DNA from: GCA-002697625 sp002697625
Lineage (GTDB): Bacteria; Bacteroidota; Bacteroidia; Flavobacteriales; BACL11
NCBI GenBank assembly: GCA_964004625.1
Contig: CAXFOB010000033.1
Span: forward strand, 90,925-154,924
Direction of reading: 5' to 3'
DNA length: 64,000 nucleotides
Shown: positions 17,795-28,161 of the stretch, piece after piece
Layout of the letters: every line of letters starts with the position of its first letter
Numbering within the stretch: the first letter of the stretch is position 1
The notes under the pieces: generated by a model
What the model was told of the DNA's origin: nothing
Seen by the model: the letters and a program-made list of their open reading frames with translations, nothing else
Databases searched by the model: none
Program-made: the position numbers and the translations under genes

Positions 17795-19060
17795 TTATCT
17801 CAGAATATCCATTCTGTAAGAATTAAGGTTTAGAAATATAAATAGTAGTATAGTAAAAGAAAGTAATGATGAACCTCCATAACTCATAAAAGGAAGTGGA
17901 ATACCAATAGTAGGAGCAAGCCCAATAGTCATTCCTAAATTTATGAGTAGATGTGTGAATAAGATACAAGCAACACTATATCCATATACTCTACAGAATT
18001 GAGATTTTTGTTTCTCAGATAGATAAATGATTCTTAATAATAAAGCTCCAAAAGTCATCAAGAAGAATAAACTTCCTACAAATCCCCACTCTTCTCCTAC
18101 AGTACAAAAAATAAAGTCAGTACTTTGTTCAGGAACAAAGTCAAATCTGGTTTGAGTTCCATTTAAAAAACCTTTTCCAAGAAAGCCTCCAGAACCAATT
18201 GCAATTTTAGATTGAATAAGATTGTATCCAGATCCTAAGGGGTCAAATTCCTTTCCTAGTAAAATATTTATTCTTTCAATATGGTGTGGTGATAGAAGAT
18301 TATTATAAATATAATTGGTGCTAAATATTACTCCATTTGATATAAGAGTTATAATTGTAGAAATTTTAAGACTTCTAACTCTATTTGATGAACTTAAAAA
18401 TATGATAACAATCAATAAGGTCACAATGATTGATAATATCCATGGAGTAATTAATAAGGAAAATAATGCTAAAGCAAACAGAACTAACCCAACAATTAAT
18501 ACATTCCCCGATAATCCTTCTCTATAAAAAACTAAAATAAATGACGTAAATACTAGAGCAGTGCCTAAATCATTTTGTAAAATAATTAAAATAAAAGGAA
18601 CAAGTAAAACAAGATAACTTTTAGCCATAGATTTAAAAGAGTATTTATTTTGTTTGTTTAAGCTAAACATCTTAGATAATGCTAACGCAGTTCCAAATTT
18701 TGCAAACTCGGAGGGTTGTATTTTAAAACTTCCTATTCTAAACCATGATGTAGCACCACCAGTAGAGTCAGAACTAAAAAGTATTACAATTAAAAACACG
18801 ACTATAATTCCATAGAATAGAAATGCGAGAGAGTCAAAGAAACTCCAGTCAATAATCAGAATTACAAATCCCACAAATAATGAAATTCCAATAAACAATA
18901 GCTGTTTTCCGTATTTTGTATTGAGATCAAAAATGGAGTTTGTTATATCATCATTATGCATTGACGCATAGATGTTAATCCATCCAAAAAAGACCAATAC
19001 TAGATAAAGTAGAATACTGATACTATCTATTTTTCCAAATATTTCTGCAGTACGTCTCAT
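17795..19060 (-). CDS. rodA: Rod-shape SEDS peptidoglycan glycosyltransferase RodA
   Basis: 421 residues with about ten membrane segments. SEDS signatures are visible: DWSFFDSL, FRIGSFKIQPSEFAKFG at about 105-121, QNDLGTALVF, TQTRFDFVPEQSTDFIFCTVGEEWGF at about 295-320 and PLPFMSYGGSSLLSF near the end. It polymerises glycan strands in the elongasome together with PBP2. It overlaps mrdA by 4 bases and is the last gene of the mre cluster. Confidence 0.95.
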   Translation of the reverse strand: MRRTAEIFGKIDSISILLYLVLVFFGWINIYASMHNDDITNSIFDLNTKYGKQLLFIGISLFVGFVILIIDWSFFDSLAFLFYGIIVVFLIVILFSSDSTGGATSWFRIGSFKIQPSEFAKFGTALALSKMFSLNKQNKYSFKSMAKSYLVLLVPFILIILQNDLGTALVFTSFILVFYREGLSGNVLIVGLVLFALALFSLLITPWILSIIVTLLIVIIFLSSSNRVRSLKISTIITLISNGVIFSTNYIYNNLLSPHHIERINILLGKEFDPLGSGYNLIQSKIAIGSGGFLGKGFLNGTQTRFDFVPEQSTDFIFCTVGEEWGFVGSLFFLMTFGALLLRIIYLSEKQKSQFCRVYGYSVACILFTHLLINLGMTIGLAPTIGIPLPFMSYGGSSLLSFTILLFIFLNLNSYRMDILR

Positions 19061-20868
19061 TTTATCTTCAGTAAATTTCCATTAATCATTTGATTTTCTA
19101 ATCTTTTATTAGAGGTACCCCCTTTAAGGTATTTCTCAATAATAAGTGTCGAGATTGGAGCGGCCCAAGAGGATCCCCATCCTCCATTTTCAACATATAC
19201 AGCAATTGCAATCTTCGGGTTATCTTTTGGAGCAAATGCAATAAATATTGAATGATCTTCTCCATGAGGGTTTTGTGCAGTTCCTGTTTTCCCACAAATA
19301 TTAAGACCCTCTACCTTGGATAAGATTGCTGTTCCGTCTTCATGTGTTAATGCTAATTCCATTCCATCAATTACGGTTTCATAATGGGTTGGAGAAATAG
19401 AGGTGTATGTTTTCTTCAAGAATTTTTTTGGAATAGTATCCTTTTCTATTTTTTTTATAATATGTGGTGTGATGTAATAACCTCTGTTTGCGATGGTGGC
19501 AGATAAATTAGCCATTTGTATTGGTGTTACTAATAATTCTCCTTGTCCAATAGACATTGATATTATTGTTGACGATTTCCATCTATTTTTCTTATAATAT
19601 CTATCATAATATTCAGAATCAGGTATAAAACCTTTTGTGCCAGAAGTAAAATCATTACCTAAATAATTACCAAAACCAAAACTCTCTACATGTTTTTTCC
19701 ATATCTCATATCCTTCATAAATACTGTTGAACGAATTAAAATACTCCTCCCAAAGATTACAGAAGTAGGGATTACATGAAGTTGCAAGTGATGTTGTTAA
19801 ATTCACATATGGGTTGTGTTCATGACATCTAACATGCTTATTATTTCCATATTCAAATGATCCATCACAAAAATAACTTTGGTTTTTATCTAATTTTCCT
19901 TCTTGTAATGCAATTAAACTATTCACTAATTTTAATGGAGAAGCAGGAGGATAAGTTCCATTTAGAGCCCTATTAAATAATGGTTTGTTTGTATTATTGA
20001 AGAGATTAGAGTAATGTTTAGATCTATCCCTACCTCTCATATAGTTAGGATTATAGTTAGGAGATGTAACAAGAGTTAAGATTTCCCCTGAACTAGGTTC
20101 AATTACAACAATTGAGCCGATTTTGTTTTGCATAAGCATCTCCCCATATTTTTGAAGATGTATATCTAAGGTAGTGGTAATATTCTTCCCATGTATTGCT
20201 AATGTATCGTGTGTTCCATTATTAAAACTACCTTGTGAGGTGTTATGTGCGTCTACTAATATCATTTTCATTCCTTTCTCTCCTCTTAGCTGAAGTTCAT
20301 AGGACGATTCTATTCCGGTTTTCCCTTCAAGATCTCCTTTTGTATAATATTTTTGCTTTACTTTTTCTTCATCTACTTCTCCTAAATATCCAATAGCATG
20401 TGCAGCAGCATTAATTGGGTAATCTCTAGTAGTATTTACTCTAACATAAAATCCATTAAATTCATTTAAGGATTCTTGTATTTTATGAGCGTAAGCGGTG
20501 TTTAATTGTTTTGAAAATACACTTTCTTTATATTTAGAGTAGATAGTAGCTTCTTGTAGTTCTCTTCTAAATTCTTCAATATCTAATCCTGTAAGACGGC
20601 ATAATTTTAGAGTATCTAATGGTGTCACTTCTTTTGGAATTACCATTAAATCATAAGATGCAATATTAGAAACTAATAACTCTCCATTTCTGTCATAAAT
20701 AAGGCCTCTTGCGGCTTGTTGTGCCTCAAACCTTATAGCATTGTTTTGTGCGGAATATTTATATTTAGAATTTATAACTTGAATGTAAAAAAGCTTTAAA
20801 AGAAAGATAAGAATAACAATTATGAAAATTCCTTTAATAATTTGTTGTCTTCCTTGTAATTGCACCAT
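19057..20868 (-). CDS. mrdA: Penicillin-binding protein 2 (elongasome transpeptidase)
   Basis: 603 residues. One N-terminal membrane segment, a dimerisation/pedestal region (RGLIYDRNGELLVSN at about 54-68) and a transpeptidase domain with all three motifs: SxxK as SPLK at about 308, SxN as SCN at about 363, and KTGT at about 527. It cross-links new peptidoglycan during cell elongation as the partner of RodA. The SxxK context, YPPASPLK, differs slightly from the usual YPPGSTFK but keeps the catalytic Ser and Lys. Confidence 0.95.
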   Translation of the reverse strand: MVQLQGRQQIIKGIFIIVILIFLLKLFYIQVINSKYKYSAQNNAIRFEAQQAARGLIYDRNGELLVSNIASYDLMVIPKEVTPLDTLKLCRLTGLDIEEFRRELQEATIYSKYKESVFSKQLNTAYAHKIQESLNEFNGFYVRVNTTRDYPINAAAHAIGYLGEVDEEKVKQKYYTKGDLEGKTGIESSYELQLRGEKGMKMILVDAHNTSQGSFNNGTHDTLAIHGKNITTTLDIHLQKYGEMLMQNKIGSIVVIEPSSGEILTLVTSPNYNPNYMRGRDRSKHYSNLFNNTNKPLFNRALNGTYPPASPLKLVNSLIALQEGKLDKNQSYFCDGSFEYGNNKHVRCHEHNPYVNLTTSLATSCNPYFCNLWEEYFNSFNSIYEGYEIWKKHVESFGFGNYLGNDFTSGTKGFIPDSEYYDRYYKKNRWKSSTIISMSIGQGELLVTPIQMANLSATIANRGYYITPHIIKKIEKDTIPKKFLKKTYTSISPTHYETVIDGMELALTHEDGTAILSKVEGLNICGKTGTAQNPHGEDHSIFIAFAPKDNPKIAIAVYVENGGWGSSWAAPISTLIIEKYLKGGTSNKRLENQMINGNLLKIK

Positions 20869-20870
20869 TT

Positions 20871-21380
20871 TTACTCAGTAGTTTTAAATGAAAATAATTG
20901 AAAAATCAGAATAATAAGATACGTTATAATTGAACTTAAAAAAATCTTAAAAATTAAAAACAGGATTCCACTACTAGAAAAATGGTCTAGTAAAAATAAA
21001 AACGAATGATGTATAAGAATTATAGATAGTGCATATATGCTAAAGGTTTTGAATCCTAAAATTTGAAGACTTAATCTATCTTTTTCATCAATAGAATTCT
21101 TAGCAATTATGACTCTTTGAAGGTAAGGAGTTAAGAAAGATACAAATACTAAAGAAGAAGAATTTAATCCTATATTTCCTTCAAATAAATCCAATAAAAT
21201 TCCAATAAGGAATGAGAAGATTAATAGAAACCATCGTTCTGTATCTTGAGGGAGTGTTATAATCAAAACTAAATATACTAAAGGGTTGATAAAGTTGACA
21301 AATTGTATATTATTCAGAATTAATACTTGAATGAGTACAAAAACTGGAACAAGCCATATATATGACGTAATATATTTCAT
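20871..21380 (-). CDS. mreD: Rod-shape-determining protein MreD
   Basis: 169 residues, almost entirely membrane helices (about five to six), with QDTERWFLLIFSFLIGILLDL as the most family-like segment. It is a membrane component of the elongasome. Assignment rests mainly on size, topology and position between mreC and mrdA, with gaps of one and two bases. Confidence 0.85.
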   Translation of the reverse strand: MKYITSYIWLVPVFVLIQVLILNNIQFVNFINPLVYLVLIITLPQDTERWFLLIFSFLIGILLDLFEGNIGLNSSSLVFVSFLTPYLQRVIIAKNSIDEKDRLSLQILGFKTFSIYALSIILIHHSFLFLLDHFSSSGILFLIFKIFLSSIITYLIILIFQLFSFKTTE

Positions 21381-21381
21381 A

Positions 21382-22158
21382 TTATAAATTTTCCTTTTCT
21401 AATTTATCTAATGAGTTAATAATATATACATTCTTTATTTTATTCATATCGTTAATGAACCGAATTTTTATTTTGTATAATCCATTTTCACTCCCTTTTT
21501 TGTAAGATGTAATTGTCCCAATATTGATACCAGAAGGAAATATTGAACTATATCCATTTGTCTGAATTGTATCTCCAATATTTATGATTACATGATTAGG
21601 TATGTCGCTTATCTCAGCAGTCATGTAATTATTAGATGTCCATTTTAAAGATCCATTCTGATTACTTTTTAAATGCATAACACTAATAGATGATTTACTA
21701 TTCAATATAGAGATTGCTTTTGAATAATTTAAAGAGGTAGAATTTACTATTCCAATTACTCCATTTTCTGCCATTATTCCCATTCCTATTTTGACTCCAT
21801 CTAACTCACCTTTATCTAAAGTTAGATAATTATCTTTTTTAAAGATAGAATTGTTTACTATTCGAGCATTTGTAAATTCAAATAATTGTGGATTTGAATT
21901 TTTTTCTGATTTACTTAGTATTGAATATAATTTTGCATTTTCTCTTTTTAAGTATTTATTTTCTTTATTTAAATTCAGGTATTTGTTAAAATTCGAATAA
22001 TAAGAATACATTGCTCCAGTATATTCTTGAGTAAATGACAACAACCTGCTTTTTTGAAATTTATGATTCGAAAAGAAAAGGAATAAAGCAAAGGATTCTA
22101 TTAAAATGAATAATAGAATAAAATGATATTTCTTTATAAATCGAAATAAATTTTTCAT
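21382..22158 (-). CDS. mreC: Rod-shape-determining protein MreC
   Basis: 258 residues: one N-terminal membrane helix, a coiled coil (about 60-90, YLNLNKENKYLKRENAKLYSI) and a beta-rich C-terminal domain with NYLTLDKGELDGVKIGMGI, AENGVIGIV and GDTIQTNGYSSIFPSGINIG. It links the MreB filament to PBP2/RodA in the periplasm. It is slightly short for the family but complete. Confidence 0.9.
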   Translation of the reverse strand: MKNLFRFIKKYHFILLFILIESFALFLFFSNHKFQKSRLLSFTQEYTGAMYSYYSNFNKYLNLNKENKYLKRENAKLYSILSKSEKNSNPQLFEFTNARIVNNSIFKKDNYLTLDKGELDGVKIGMGIMAENGVIGIVNSTSLNYSKAISILNSKSSISVMHLKSNQNGSLKWTSNNYMTAEISDIPNHVIINIGDTIQTNGYSSIFPSGINIGTITSYKKGSENGLYKIKIRFINDMNKIKNVYIINSLDKLEKENL

Positions 22159-22167
22159 TATTTAAGT

Positions 22168-23190
22168 TTACTGAATTAGGAAGGAGAAGTCAGATGTGTT
22201 TTTTAGTGCAATTCCTGTTCCCCTTGCTACTGCTCGTAAAGGATCTTCCGCTACATATACAGGTAATTTTGTTTTTTGTGATATTCTTTTGTCCAATCCT
22301 CTTAACATGCCTCCTCCTCCAGTAAGATATAATCCTGTATTGTATATATCGGCAGAAAGAGCAGGAGGAGTTGTGAACAATGCATTCATAATTGCAGCTT
22401 CTATGGCTTCAATAGAATTATTTAATGCATTTGCAATTTCTTTATAAGTTACCACTACTTCTTTTGGAATACCATTCATTAAATCTCTACCATGCACAGC
22501 AAAGTTTGGTGGTGGGTCTTCTAATTCGGTCATTGCAGATCCAACATTAATTTTGATTTTCTCAGCCATATTATCTCCGATAGCAATGTTGTATCTGGTT
22601 TTCATGTAGTTTTTGATGTTGTTTGTAAACTCATCCCCAGCGACCTTTATGGATTTGTCAGTTACAATCCCTCCTAAAGAAATAACAGCAATTTCTGTTG
22701 TTCCACCTCCTATGTCAATAACCATATTCCCTTCTGGCTCCATTACATCAATCCCAATCCCAATAGCTGCGGCCATTGGCTCATGTATTAACCAGACTTC
22801 TTTCGCTCCTGCGTGTTCTGCAGAATCTAACACAGCTCGTTTTTCCACCTCAGTAATCCCTGAAGGTATACATATAACCATTTTTAAAGCTTGTGGAAAT
22901 AGTGTCTTTTTACGATTTATCATTTTAATAAAACCTCTTATCATCTGCTCTGCAGAATGAAAATCAGCAATTACTCCATCTTTTAAAGGACGAATAGTTG
23001 TAATCCCTCTATGCGCTCTCCCATGCATTTGCCTAGCTCTCTTGCCAAACGCTATAACTTCATCACTTTTCAAATCCTTGGCAACAATAGAAGGTTCATC
23101 GACCACAACTTTATCGTTATGGATAATTAGAGTATTTGCAGTGCCTAAATCAATAGCAATTGCTTCTGTCATGAAGTCAAAAAATCCCAT
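22168..23190 (-). CDS. mreB: Actin-like cell-shape protein MreB
   Basis: 340 residues. Phosphate loops and nucleotide-binding motifs of bacterial actin are present: AIDLGTANTLI at about 11-21, MVIDIGGGTTEIAVISLGG at about 155-175 and LTGGGGMLRGLD at about 288-299. It polymerises under the inner membrane and positions the elongasome. It lies 12 bases downstream of purH and leads the mreBCD-mrdA-rodA run. Confidence 0.97.
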   Translation of the reverse strand: MGFFDFMTEAIAIDLGTANTLIIHNDKVVVDEPSIVAKDLKSDEVIAFGKRARQMHGRAHRGITTIRPLKDGVIADFHSAEQMIRGFIKMINRKKTLFPQALKMVICIPSGITEVEKRAVLDSAEHAGAKEVWLIHEPMAAAIGIGIDVMEPEGNMVIDIGGGTTEIAVISLGGIVTDKSIKVAGDEFTNNIKNYMKTRYNIAIGDNMAEKIKINVGSAMTELEDPPPNFAVHGRDLMNGIPKEVVVTYKEIANALNNSIEAIEAAIMNALFTTPPALSADIYNTGLYLTGGGGMLRGLDKRISQKTKLPVYVAEDPLRAVARGTGIALKNTSDFSFLIQ

Positions 23191-23202
23191 AGTTTTTATA
23201 TT

Positions 23203-24726
23203 TTAATGTTTAAAATGCCTGAGTCCTGTAGTAACCATTTTCATATTATTATTATTACAGAACTCAATTGATAAATTATCTTTTATTGAACCTCCTGGTT
23301 GTATTACACATTTTACTCCCTCATTATATGCTAATTCAACACAATCTGGAAACGGAAAGAATGCGTCAGAAGCCATTACAGCCCCGTTTAAATCAAAGTT
23401 AAAACTTTTAGCTTTTACTACCGCTTGCTTTAAAGCGTCTACTCTTGAAGTTTGTCCTACTCCGCTTGCTAATAATTGCTTTCCTTTTGCAAAAACTATT
23501 GTATTTGATTTTGTGTGCTTACAAACTTTAGTTGCAAATTTTAGATCAGAAAACTCCTCATCATTTGGAGATAAGTTTGTAACTATTTTCATATCGGATA
23601 TTTCATCTGTTTTTAAATCTTTGTCTTGATGAAGAACACCATTTAATACAGATCGGAACTGAGTAGAAGGGAGTTTAATATTTTTCTGAATGAGGATGAC
23701 TCTATTTTTCTTAGATTTTAAAATTTCTAAAGCTTCTTTTTTGTAGGAAGGTGCAATAATAACTTCAAAAAAGATCTTGTTTATCTCTTCTGCAGTTTCT
23801 ACATCAACCTCTTTATTTGTAATAAGAACACCACCAAAAGCAGAAACAGGATCGGCTGCAAGAGCATCTTTCCAGCTTTTTACTAATGTATTTCTACTTG
23901 CTACCCCACAAGCATTATTGTGTTTCATAACAACAAACGTGGTTTCATTAAATTCAGAGATTAAATTAACAGCTGCGTCAACATCCAATAGATTATTATA
24001 AGATAATTCTTTGCCGTTTAATTTCTCAAACATATTTTCTAAATCTCCAAAAAACACTCCATTTTGATGAGGATTTTCCCCATATCTTAATGTTTTATTA
24101 TTTCTTATACTTTGTTTAAAACTGCCTTCGTCCCCCTCATTGAAATAATTAAATATTGCCGTGTCGTAATGAGAAGAAATATCAAATGCTTTTCTTGCAA
24201 ATTTCTTTCTTGTGTCTATGTTTGTTGTTTCTCCTCCATTTTCTAAAAGAGAAAGCAGTTCATCATATTGATTTCTCTCTGAAATTATAAGAACATCTTT
24301 ATAGTTTTTTGCAGCTGCACGGATTAATGAAATTCCTCCTATGTCAATTTTTTCAATAATCTCTTGTTCTACAGCACCAGATGCTACTGTTTTTTCAAAT
24401 GGGTATAAATCTACAATTACTAAATCAAATTCAGGAATTTCGTATTTATTTAATTGTTCTTTGTCAGAACCAAGATTTCTTCTTGACAGTATACCTCCAA
24501 ATACATTTGGATGCAAGGTTTTTACTCTTCCTCCTAAAATAGAAGGATATGATGTTAAGTCTTCTACTCTATTTACTTGAACCCCTTCCTCCTCAATAAA
24601 TTTTTGAGTACCTCCTGTTGAATATATTTCAATATCTAATTCATCTAGTTTTTTTACGATAGGAGCAAGTCCATCCTTATGAAACACCGAGATTAGGGCG
24701 TTTTTTATTTGTCTTTTTTGAGTCAT
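23203..24726 (-). CDS. purH: Bifunctional AICAR transformylase / IMP cyclohydrolase
   Basis: 507 residues. The N-terminal methylglyoxal-synthase-like IMP cyclohydrolase domain has STGGT at about 36 and GGRVKTLHP at about 66. The C-terminal transformylase domain contains the catalytic KHNNACGVA at about 268 and SDAFFPFPD near the end. It carries out the last two steps of IMP synthesis. Location ahead of mreB is, from memory, a recurrent flavobacterial order. Confidence 0.97.
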   Translation of the reverse strand: MTQKRQIKNALISVFHKDGLAPIVKKLDELDIEIYSTGGTQKFIEEEGVQVNRVEDLTSYPSILGGRVKTLHPNVFGGILSRRNLGSDKEQLNKYEIPEFDLVIVDLYPFEKTVASGAVEQEIIEKIDIGGISLIRAAAKNYKDVLIISERNQYDELLSLLENGGETTNIDTRKKFARKAFDISSHYDTAIFNYFNEGDEGSFKQSIRNNKTLRYGENPHQNGVFFGDLENMFEKLNGKELSYNNLLDVDAAVNLISEFNETTFVVMKHNNACGVASRNTLVKSWKDALAADPVSAFGGVLITNKEVDVETAEEINKIFFEVIIAPSYKKEALEILKSKKNRVILIQKNIKLPSTQFRSVLNGVLHQDKDLKTDEISDMKIVTNLSPNDEEFSDLKFATKVCKHTKSNTIVFAKGKQLLASGVGQTSRVDALKQAVVKAKSFNFDLNGAVMASDAFFPFPDCVELAYNEGVKCVIQPGGSIKDNLSIEFCNNNNMKMVTTGLRHFKH

Positions 24727-24836
24727 TTACTTTTTTGATTAGTAATGCAATTTTACTCAAATACTAGATGTTTTTCAAGGGATTGAAAGGTAAATCTAAT
24801 TTCTGTTAATAACTTTTTGGATTGTTAATTGCAGAA

Positions 24837-27800
24837 TTATTTTCCTAAAATAGATTTACAGATTGTAATCGCAGAAGATGCTGAGTCCACCTTTTTGAAA
24901 ACTAATGAAAGCTTGTCTGATTTTTCTTTCATTTCGCAAGTTGTGAAGTTTTGTTTTAGATATTCTAAGATTAAACCAAATGTTTCAGATTCAAAATAAT
25001 TAGAATCTCTTTTTGTGGTAAAATAGGTTCTCATTTCTCCATTTTTAAGATGAATTCTTTCAAATCCTAACTCTTTTGCAATCCATTTTAGTTTCATAGA
25101 AGACATGAGATCTGAAACAGAATTAGGAATAATTCCAAATCGATCTTCTAAATTTTTCTGAAAAATAGTTAAATCTTTTTGTTCTTTAATTGAATTTAAC
25201 TCTTTGTAAATGTTAAGTCGCTCTTCAATATTTGAGATGTATGTTTCTGGGATAAGAATCTCTAGATCTGTATCAATCTGACAATCTTTAATGAAGTAAT
25301 TTTCTTTTTCCTGAGAAAATAGTTGCTGAAATTTTTCTTGTTTTAATTCTTCTATTGCTTCATTCAATATTTTTTGATACATATCAAATCCAATTTCATT
25401 TATAAACCCACTTTGATCGGCACCTAATAAGTCTCCAGCTCCTCGTATATCTAAATCTCGCATTGCAATACTAAATCCGCTACCTAAATTGGAGAATTGT
25501 TCTAAAGCATTTAATCTTTTTCTTGCGTCATCTGAAAGTTGGTAGGAGGGCGGGCTGATTAAGTAACAGAAGGCTTTTTTATTTGATCTACCAACTCTTC
25601 CTCTCATTTGGTGTAAGTCTGACAATCCAAAATTATTGGCATTATTAATTATAATGGTATTTGCATTTGGAACATCTACTCCATTTTCTACAATTGTTGT
25701 AGAAACTAAAACATCATATTCTCCTTCAATAAATCCTAGCATTAATTCTTCTAAAACCTTTCCTTCTAATTGACCATGACCTACCTTTATTTTAGCATTC
25801 GGGACCAGTCTTTGTATCATCCCTGCAACTTCTTTTATGTTATCTATTCTATTATGAATAAAGAAAACCTGGCCATTTCTAGATATCTCATATTGAATAG
25901 CATCTCTTATGACCTCTTCATTAAATTGAATGATCTCTGTATTTATAGCGATTCTATTTGGAGGAGGAGTGTTAATGACAGATAAATCTCTTGCTCCTAA
26001 AAGTGAAAATTGAAGAGTTCTTGGAATTGGCGTAGCAGATAGAGTAAGAATGTCTACATTCGATTTGAGATTCTTTAGTTTGTCTTTAATATTTACTCCA
26101 AACTTCTGTTCTTCATCAATAATTAAAAGTCCTAAATCTTTAAATTTTACATCCTTACCTACAATTCTGTGCGTCCCAATTAATATATCTAACTTGCCTT
26201 CTTCTAAGTTCTTTAAAGTTTGACTTTGTTGTTTTGTTGTTTTAAATCTGTTAATATAATCTACTTTACAAGGGAAGTCTCTTAATCTGTTTTTAAATGT
26301 TTTGTAATGTTGAAGTGCTAAGATTGTAGTAGGAACAAGAATGGACACTTGTTTGTTATCTGCTACTGCTTTAAATGCAGCTCTTATAGCTAGTTCAGTT
26401 TTTCCAAATCCAACATCTCCACACACTAGTCTATCCATTGGAATATTTCTCTCCATATCTTCTTTTATAGATAAAGTTGCAGTAGTTTGATCTGGAGTGT
26501 CTTCCCACATAAATGAGGCTTCTAATTCATGTTGTAAATAACTATCTGGAGAGTAAGAAAACCCTTCAAGAGTCTGACGTTTTGCGTATAGTTGTATTAG
26601 ATTAAAAGCAATTTTCTTGATTTTGCTTTTCGTTTTATTTTTAGTATTTTTCCATTTTGTTCCTCCAAGCTGATTAATAGAGGGCTGATACCCTTCTCTT
26701 CCAGAAAACTTTGATATCTTATGTAATGAATGTACGCTTATATACAGTAAGTCTCCTCCCTTATAAATTAGTTTTATACTTTCTTGTTTCTTTCCATTAT
26801 TGTCTATCTTATGAAGTCCAGCGAACTCTCCAACTCCATGGTCAATATGAGTAACAAAATCACCTACCTGTAGGCTTGTAAGTTGTTTTAAGGTAATCGC
26901 TTGTTTGTCTGTAAATTTTGTTTTACTTTTAAACCGATGGTGCCTGTTAAAAATTTGATGGTCGGTATATATTGCTAGTTGATTGTCATGGTCAATAAAT
27001 CCTTCATGTAAGTTAGTTACAATAGTAATGTACGTTATCTCTTTTTCTATATTTTCTAAAATCTGATGGAATCTTTCCTCTTGTTCTGAGGAAGAACAAA
27101 GAATTATATTTTTATATCCATTTTCTTGATTTTTGATTAACTCAGAGAATAAAATGTCAAATTTTTTATTAATTGGAGTAAGTGGAATGCATCTTGTTGT
27201 AATTTTAACATCTGTTTTTAAAATATTATTTCCCCCAAACTCAACTACTCTAAACTCCTCTAACTGGTTCGAAAATTCATTTGCATTTGTAAAAATTTTA
27301 TGAGGAGTTAATTGAGAAATAGTATTATCTTTTAGTTTTTTAAACTCTATTTCTGCTTTCTCAAAATTTTCTTGTAAAACCCCGATAGTATGTAGAGAGT
27401 CTTCCATCCATATTGTGCTGTTTTTTGGCAGATATTCCAATAAGCTTACTTGTTTTTCTGTTACTTTTTTGGCTTCAGTATTTGGTACAATAGAGATTTT
27501 CTCCCTTTTTTCTATAGAGAGTTGAGTATTAATATTAAAAGATCTAATACTTTCAATTTCATCATCAAAGAACTCAATCCTAAAAGGATGTTCGTCAGCA
27601 TAAGAAAACACATCTACAATTCCTCCTCTTATTGAAAACTGTCCTGGGTCTGTCACGAAATCTGTAGCAGTAAAATTATTTTCAATAAATATTTCTTTTA
27701 ACAAATCAGGATGGTGTGTGTCGGCAACAGATAGAATGATAGTACGTTTTTTTAAAGTTTTTCTACTTACTACTTTTTCAAATATTGCTTCAGGATAACT

Positions 27801-28160
27801 AACAATAATAGAATTTCGTTTATTGTTTAATTTGTTTAACACCTCTGATCTTAATAAAATGTTAGAATTATCGGTTTCTTCTATTTGATACGATCTTCTG
27901 TAAGATGCTGGATAGAAAAACACCTCATGATTTATTAAGTTTTCTAAATCATTAATAAAATAATTTGCAGATTCTTTATCATTTAGGATAAAAAGTTGTG
28001 GAACTTTAGATTCTTTTAATATTGAAGCTGCTAATATTGACTTAGAAGATCCTATAAATCCATTTAATTGTATCTTACTTGATTCCTGAACTAATGACTC
28101 AGAAATAGATGCTCTAAATATAGAGTCTGGTATTAATTTTAATAAAGATTTGTTTTTCAA
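24837..28160 (-). CDS. mfd: Transcription-repair coupling factor
   Basis: 1107 residues. UvrB-like N-terminal modules (FYPASYRRSYQIEE at about 80-93); an RNA-polymerase-interacting Tudor-like domain (QVGDFVTHIDHGVGEFAGL at about 425); a RecG-like translocase with GDVGFGKTELAIR (Walker A, about 580) and DEEQKFG (Walker B); GRVGRSNKKAF; and a C-terminal TRCF domain. It removes stalled RNA polymerase at lesions and recruits UvrA. Start 1 base after the phosphofructokinase stop, so probably co-transcribed with it. Confidence 0.96.
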   Translation of the reverse strand: MKNKSLLKLIPDSIFRASISESLVQESSKIQLNGFIGSSKSILAASILKESKVPQLFILNDKESANYFINDLENLINHEVFFYPASYRRSYQIEETDNSNILLRSEVLNKLNNKRNSIIVSYPEAIFEKVVSRKTLKKRTIILSVADTHHPDLLKEIFIENNFTATDFVTDPGQFSIRGGIVDVFSYADEHPFRIEFFDDEIESIRSFNINTQLSIEKREKISIVPNTEAKKVTEKQVSLLEYLPKNSTIWMEDSLHTIGVLQENFEKAEIEFKKLKDNTISQLTPHKIFTNANEFSNQLEEFRVVEFGGNNILKTDVKITTRCIPLTPINKKFDILFSELIKNQENGYKNIILCSSSEQEERFHQILENIEKEITYITIVTNLHEGFIDHDNQLAIYTDHQIFNRHHRFKSKTKFTDKQAITLKQLTSLQVGDFVTHIDHGVGEFAGLHKIDNNGKKQESIKLIYKGGDLLYISVHSLHKISKFSGREGYQPSINQLGGTKWKNTKNKTKSKIKKIAFNLIQLYAKRQTLEGFSYSPDSYLQHELEASFMWEDTPDQTTATLSIKEDMERNIPMDRLVCGDVGFGKTELAIRAAFKAVADNKQVSILVPTTILALQHYKTFKNRLRDFPCKVDYINRFKTTKQQSQTLKNLEEGKLDILIGTHRIVGKDVKFKDLGLLIIDEEQKFGVNIKDKLKNLKSNVDILTLSATPIPRTLQFSLLGARDLSVINTPPPNRIAINTEIIQFNEEVIRDAIQYEISRNGQVFFIHNRIDNIKEVAGMIQRLVPNAKIKVGHGQLEGKVLEELMLGFIEGEYDVLVSTTIVENGVDVPNANTIIINNANNFGLSDLHQMRGRVGRSNKKAFCYLISPPSYQLSDDARKRLNALEQFSNLGSGFSIAMRDLDIRGAGDLLGADQSGFINEIGFDMYQKILNEAIEELKQEKFQQLFSQEKENYFIKDCQIDTDLEILIPETYISNIEERLNIYKELNSIKEQKDLTIFQKNLEDRFGIIPNSVSDLMSSMKLKWIAKELGFERIHLKNGEMRTYFTTKRDSNYFESETFGLILEYLKQNFTTCEMKEKSDKLSLVFKKVDSASSAITICKSILGK

Positions 28161-28161
28161 A

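Noticed and set aside
22196..22960. Plus-strand ORFs antisense to mreB
   Set aside because: Shadow frames of a highly conserved gene; no independent coding signal.
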